Source: Reticulascus tulasneorum (taxonomy: Eukaryota; Ascomycota; Sordariomycetes; Glomerellales; Reticulascaceae). Taken from it: 64,000 nucleotides of DNA. The notes under the pieces were generated by a model. That model was not told where the DNA came from and searched no databases. It saw only the letters and a program-made list of their open reading frames with translations. Where the stretch lies: contig LSAX01000001.1 in assembly GCA_001557505.1 (NCBI GenBank), positions 3,286,001 to 3,350,000 on the forward strand, written 5' to 3'. How positions within the stretch are numbered: position 1 is the stretch's first letter; the number at the start of each line of letters is the position of its first letter. The translations under genes and the position numbers were made by a program. Of the stretch, positions 59,655 through 64,000 are shown piece by piece.

Positions 59655-60826
59655 TTACGATGCACCGCCGTCAACTATCAGATTCGCTCCTGTCACGTAT
59701 GATGAGAAGCCGGAGGCCAGGAACCCAGCGACACGTGCAACCTCCTGTGGGTTTCCTGGTCTCTCGAGTCCGATAGTATTCTGCGAAGCCTTCACAAGTA
59801 TCAAAATGCCGAATCATCAAAGTGAGATAGGATATACATGCCTCCTTTGTCTGAAGACTAGCAGGCGGGAACTGCGCCGTCATGCCCTTCATATCCAACT
59901 AAGAAACGTTAATATATCACAAGCTCCAACAACGAACCCAGACTTACCCCTTGCAGGTCAAGGCCGACCTCAATCTGCCCAGGAGAAATGCAATTGATTC
60001 TCACGCCCGTCCCCTTCAACACCGCCACTCCAGCCTTCACTGCCCCAAGCGCAGCATGCGAGGCCATGGTGTAGCACGGCCCCCAGCAGCCACCATACGT
60101 GGACGCTACGCTGCTGATAACGATGATGCTACCGTACTTCTGGCTCTTCGGCGCTGCGTTCGGGTACGACTGCTTCTCGGTCAACTTGGCCATGGCTGGG
60201 GGCGCGTACTTGAGCGCAAAGAATGGCGCCATGGAGTGTGCCTCGAAGCACTTTTGCAAATCAGACGGTGTGGTGGCATCAATTGATGGGGGCCCTAGGA
60301 GACCGGATGAGCAGACCCAGACGTCAAGCCTTCCGAAGGCGTTGAGGATTTCATCAATGAGTGAGAGGGTTTCATCCTCCTTGGCGACGTTGAAGGGGAA
60401 AGGGATGATCTTGGTATTCGGGTTTGCCTTCTTGACTTTGTCGACCAATTCCTTATATGTTTCTGTACTGGCAGCTTTATCGCAAGCTGGATCGTTCATA
60501 TCAAATCAGCATATGCCGTGCTCTCAAGCCGGACAAGAAACATGTATGAGGGTCTCTCCAGGGCATTTCATACCATATATGGATGCAGCACCATGCGCTT
60601 AGATTACGTTAGATATGTATTTGAGAAGAGGCTGGGTTGAAAGGGTACCAGCGAGTTCTTCGATTATGGCCTGGCCGACAGGCTGAGAAGCCCCTGTGAC
60701 GACACATACGAAGCCGTACTGAGTACCAAAGCATTAGAGATCAGTAAATAAGCCTAATGAAAATAGGGATGCACGTACAAGTTTTCCATCCTGACGATAC
60801 GGGCTGAAGTCAACGGTGGTGTCCAT
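59655..60826 (-). CDS. Short-chain dehydrogenase/reductase with unusual active site
   Basis: Six minus-strand exons (60779-60826, 60649-60718, 60574-60597, 59948-60486, 59842-59898, 59655-59789) give 290 aa. The Rossmann start is VVTGASQPVGQAI, followed by the NNAG-like segment VCSSGLLGPP, the Ser of IIVISSVAS, Tyr186 in CYTMASHA, the GVRINCISPGQI block and the C-terminal VTGANLIVDGGAS. In the YxxxK catalytic pair the Lys position is Ser190, so classical SDR chemistry is doubtful or uses another residue. The third exon is only 24 nt. The fifth intron (59790-59841) needs a GC donor (AG|GCATGT) to join TKE to ASQNTIGLERP. The stop TAA overlaps a GTAAGT sequence. Substrate unknown. Confidence 0.83.
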
Positions 60827-61764
60827 GATAACACAGCAGCTGACAGCTGTTAATGACCTCAAATCGTATTTTGGGGGGAGTTCTTGGTGTGAAAACAGGT
60901 CGAACTATGGTCACTTCAAACTAAACAGAGAGGCTTAATCGCGGAAAGTTTCACAGTCACCAAACAAGCATTCATAGAAGAGGAAATTCACTCATACTTG
61001 GATTCAAGATATCTAGTGGCTGAGAATTCTCTTCCGTTGATCGTTGGCGTCAGGGCCGTCACCAATTGATTAGACCAAGTAGCGCTTTTCCGCCGCCCGT
61101 GGAAGAGCTGTGTTCGGCCATGCAGGCTTGCATAATTGCCATTGATAAGAGATAAGTGTCGATCGATCTGCTATCCCCTCGCCCGTGATTGGGCTTTGCT
61201 CTGCTGAGGCGATGATATGATGCTAATGAGCTGGGAAGACCCCCCTGAAGAAAGCCACTCAAGACTAGAATGTCTTGGATTCCTTAAACTTTGGATCCCG
61301 TGGATAGAAAGAAGTGTTGGGTGAAGCCTAGCCGACTTGAACGACAAAACTGCTCAGCAGGGGAGCTTCGGCGTTAAGGATCCAGTTTTGTATTGGACCC
61401 AGCCTCTGCCGGCGAAAAGGCAGGCAGACGACTAGCCGTTTTCTGATATGTGAACACAGCCCTCATATCATGATGTAATTCTATAGATGAAATTCATTTC
61501 TCCTTAGTGCTGTTCAAATTCGTGGTCAGAGCCTCTAGTGGCCGACTGGAAGACGTGGGTGTTAATCTCCCAGTATTGTAGCAAAAAAGAATCGTGAAGC
61601 GCAAAGGCTGCTACATGACTGTCGGTTTCAGACAACCTAAAATACCAAAGGCTTGCCTGTGATTGATATATCGCAATGATATATCAACGTAGGCGCCAAC
61701 GCCGAGAGCCGTTACCCTACGAGCTACTTAGTTCAGACGCAACGCCCCCAATCCTGAAAAACAC
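60827..61764. other. Intergenic: SDR promoter and bZIP gene 3' flank
   Basis: 940 bases without a recognised gene. Confidence 0.4.
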
Positions 61765-63339
61765 TCAATCGAAATCAAACTTGTCGTTGTGGTTGATTTT
61801 TTCATCTCTCATAACATGCCACCACCGCGCACTCTTCCACATCTCATCCTCCCACCCGCCCACAAGGAACCAGTACTTCTTCAGGAACCAAACTTTTGGC
61901 TCCCAGCTGCGTGAGTCCCAGGGCACACCAGCCTCCATTCCCTGGTCGTTGCTCTGGCTACCCCAGCATATTAGTCCATCCGCCGTGAAGTCCTTGCACA
62001 TCATTTCCTCGTCAAACATCGGCGGGTTGCAAGCGAGTGCAGCCATGGCTCGTTCACGGAAGAGTGTGAAGGGAATGACGTCCTAGCCACAGTGTCAGTA
62101 AACCCAAGCACACATCTCCTTGGTCAATCATAGGCAGCTGGGCCGGCGTACCAGGTATGGATGATGCGATTGCGTTAGCTGGCCAGCCACGGGTGACAGG
62201 TCCTTCGGGACGTTGGCAAATCTTGGTTGGACAAGTTCTATCTGAGCTGGGTTAATGCCCGTTGTCGGACTCAGCCAAAAGGGGCTCAGGCCATCTTCTT
62301 GCAGTAACACTTCCTTGTCGTGGCATCCGATCGCGTAAGAGTTGGCAAAGATAGCACCGTAGAAGCTTCCCTGCATGAGATGCACCGTGTTGACCTTGAC
62401 ATCAGGTAGCTTGTTTGCTAGGTTCTTTCGTAACCATTTTTCGTAGCGTCGCATTTCCTTCCGGATCCTTGGTGAGGCTATCTTGGTCGCTGGCGTAGTC
62501 GTCGCTTCGACCTCTTGGCTGTCACCGTCATCGGGACTGGTCTCAATCTTGAGAATTCCCAGGACCTGTCGTTTCTGACTGAGTGACAAGGCCCGCAGAC
62601 TTTCCAATGCTCGCACCATCGGATCTTGTGGCCCGTTTGAGACTTCCTCCAACTCTTCCACGATCGGCGCAACCGTCCCTGGCGGTACGCCGGTCTGCAT
62701 TATCGGGCTGTAGTCGCCGGCGAAGAGGAACCCTTCCGGACCCACATTCGTCGTACGCATCGCTTCCATACTAAAGCCAGGGGCCGAAGTTTGATTATCT
62801 GCGAGCGAAGGGCCGAGAATGCCCGATGGATTGGTTCCGAAGGAGCCCAAACCGAAGGGAGCTCCGGTCCCGGGAGAATATACATTACCGGCCGGGCTGG
62901 CCAAGCCGTTCCATTCCCAACCGAACAAGGCTTGAGGTACCGCATTCTCGGCAGATGCAAGAGGCACATCCGGCAATGGGTGTCCGAGACTCGGTAAGAT
63001 CCTTACCTCAGGACCAGGGAGAACATCTATTCTTGGCACAGAATCTGCGGGCCGTGTGGACGCACCGATACCAGGCGTAGGGTTGTCTTCAGGGTTCACA
63101 AGTAATTGGTCCAGCAAAGCTAGCTTCTGCTTTCTCTTATGGCCTAGAACATTGATGGCGTCAGCAAACCAATGCTGGGGGCGCTGGGGTTTCTCCTAGC
63201 TCCAAAACTCACGATATTGGCGGGATGCAATCCGGTTTTGCTCCTTTCGAGCCTCACTGGCTCGTTTCACCTTTTTCGCCGACACTCTCGCCGACTCCTG
63301 AGGACTTGGGATTGAGGACATATTATCCAATGTTACCAT
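61765..63339 (-). CDS. bZIP transcription factor with DUF3425-like domain
   Basis: Three minus-strand exons (63213-63339, 62152-63143, 61765-62082) give 478 aa. The bZIP basic region is split by intron 1: KKVKRASEARKEQNRIASRQY, then RHKRKQKLALLDQLL, with the fungal signature NxxxSRQYR contacting DNA. The leucine zipper is short, since Pro/Asn follow LLDQLLVN directly. The middle is Pro/Gly-rich and probably disordered. The C-terminal half has the fungal DUF3425-like region (NTVHLMQGSFYGAIFANSYAIGC, SPFWLSPTTG, DVIPFTLFRERAMAA). Such factors are common in filamentous ascomycetes and tied to stress or development, but targets cannot be inferred. The start could also be the in-frame ATG at 63321. 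Confidence 0.85.
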
Positions 63340-64000
63340 TTCATGGCGTCAGCATCCCAAAGAAAATCGGTGATCGGATTGCAGCTGGTGGGAGGGGGAT
63401 GCTTCATAAATCGACCCCTCCGCGCCGGGCCCGGGATTGCTGACGCCAGCCAACTCCTAGTCTGGGTATGCATATGTTCAGATGCAGATATCCGGGATCC
63501 GCTGCCGCACTTGACCTCTGGTCCCTTGGAAAACGCAATTTGACGGCGGCGGGCTGTTTGATCCAACAGGCCAGGCATGCGTTGCGGCCCCGAGATTGAC
63601 AACTCCGAATGTTCACCTTGCAAGGAACGAGGATAGAGGGAAAGCCAAATAGACAGTCGAAGTCGCATGCAATCCACCTCACCCGACAACTTAAACACCC
63701 TTAACTCCGAATTCGCCGTTAGACAAGCTGCATAAGTCACGACATGAAAATCAACGAAAATGAAGCAAGTAGCCTTATTTATCCTATCTACGAGATCAAT
63801 GCAAATCGAACAACATTGTGCGCAAGCACCATAACAGCTCAGGAACTTACGACGAATGTTGCCTATATCTACCATAACTAGGAGGTTTGAATGGCCTCAT
63901 TCATTAAACAAACGCTGACTGCTTACGAGAATTTGGATATCCAGTGTAAAGCCAAGTTGAAAATCTATTCGGCATTTGTAGGCTATAGCATTAACAGGTT
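63340..64000. other. Upstream region of the bZIP gene
   Basis: Presumed promoter and 5' leader. One long minus-strand frame (63333-63875) crosses it but shows no conserved block. Confidence 0.35.

Noticed and set aside
63333..63875. Minus-strand frame of 180 codons upstream of the bZIP gene
   Set aside because: Low similarity to any family, overlaps the bZIP start region in another frame and lacks a coding-like composition; more likely leader DNA.

Overview
This window is nuclear DNA of a filamentous ascomycete (Pezizomycotina, most likely Sordariomycetes; the order cannot be fixed from sequence alone). The signs are short introns (mostly 46-90 nt) with CTRAC-type branch sites, pyrimidine-rich leaders, genes on both strands without operons, and fungal-type proteins such as an LRG1-like LIM/RhoGAP, SNT2 and a bZIP with a DUF3425-like tail. 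I built gene models by hand from conserved protein blocks, splice sites and reading frame. Twenty protein genes with 55 inferred introns, two single-exon protein genes and one RNA gene are supported.

Layout, left to right. 0.6-4.4 kb: an uncharacterised Ser-rich protein and the proteasome ATPase RPT4. 4.4-8.1 kb: no gene recognised; ends in a 24-nt poly-C tract. 8.1-18.3 kb: GFA1 (hexosamine synthesis), proteasome subunit PRE4, a mitochondrial HMG-box protein, an unknown protein and ERG26 (ergosterol). 19.2-30.5 kb: LRG1-type Rho GAP, cytosine deaminase FCY1 and the chromatin reader SNT2. 30.5-35.0 kb: a 4.5-kb gene-free interval. 35.0-50.8 kb: a POLQ/HELQ-type helicase with 13 exons, a BTB protein, a prolyl-iminopeptidase-like hydrolase, an unknown protein with three Cys-Pro motifs, TVP38 and a CCCH/Smr protein resembling Cue2/N4BP2. 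52.0-64.0 kb: an F-box/JmjC protein, eIF4A, U6 snRNA, cytidine deaminase, a short-chain dehydrogenase and a bZIP factor.

Most genes are housekeeping and are not organised as a pathway cluster. Loose themes are the proteasome (RPT4, PRE4), cell wall and membrane (GFA1, ERG26, LRG1), pyrimidine salvage (FCY1 and cytidine deaminase, 34 kb apart), chromatin (SNT2, JmjC) and RNA or translation control (eIF4A, U6, Smr protein). I see no secondary-metabolite cluster, transposon or CRISPR array.

The strongest unusual signals concern splicing. Six of the 55 inferred introns use GC instead of GT at the donor, three of them in the helicase gene. The same helicase appears to need a 2-nt exon to restore an invariant helicase motif. 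GFA1 has a 5-nt first coding exon that splits its catalytic Cys2 codon. Several introns keep the frame and lack stops, so their retention would insert short peptides next to functional motifs.
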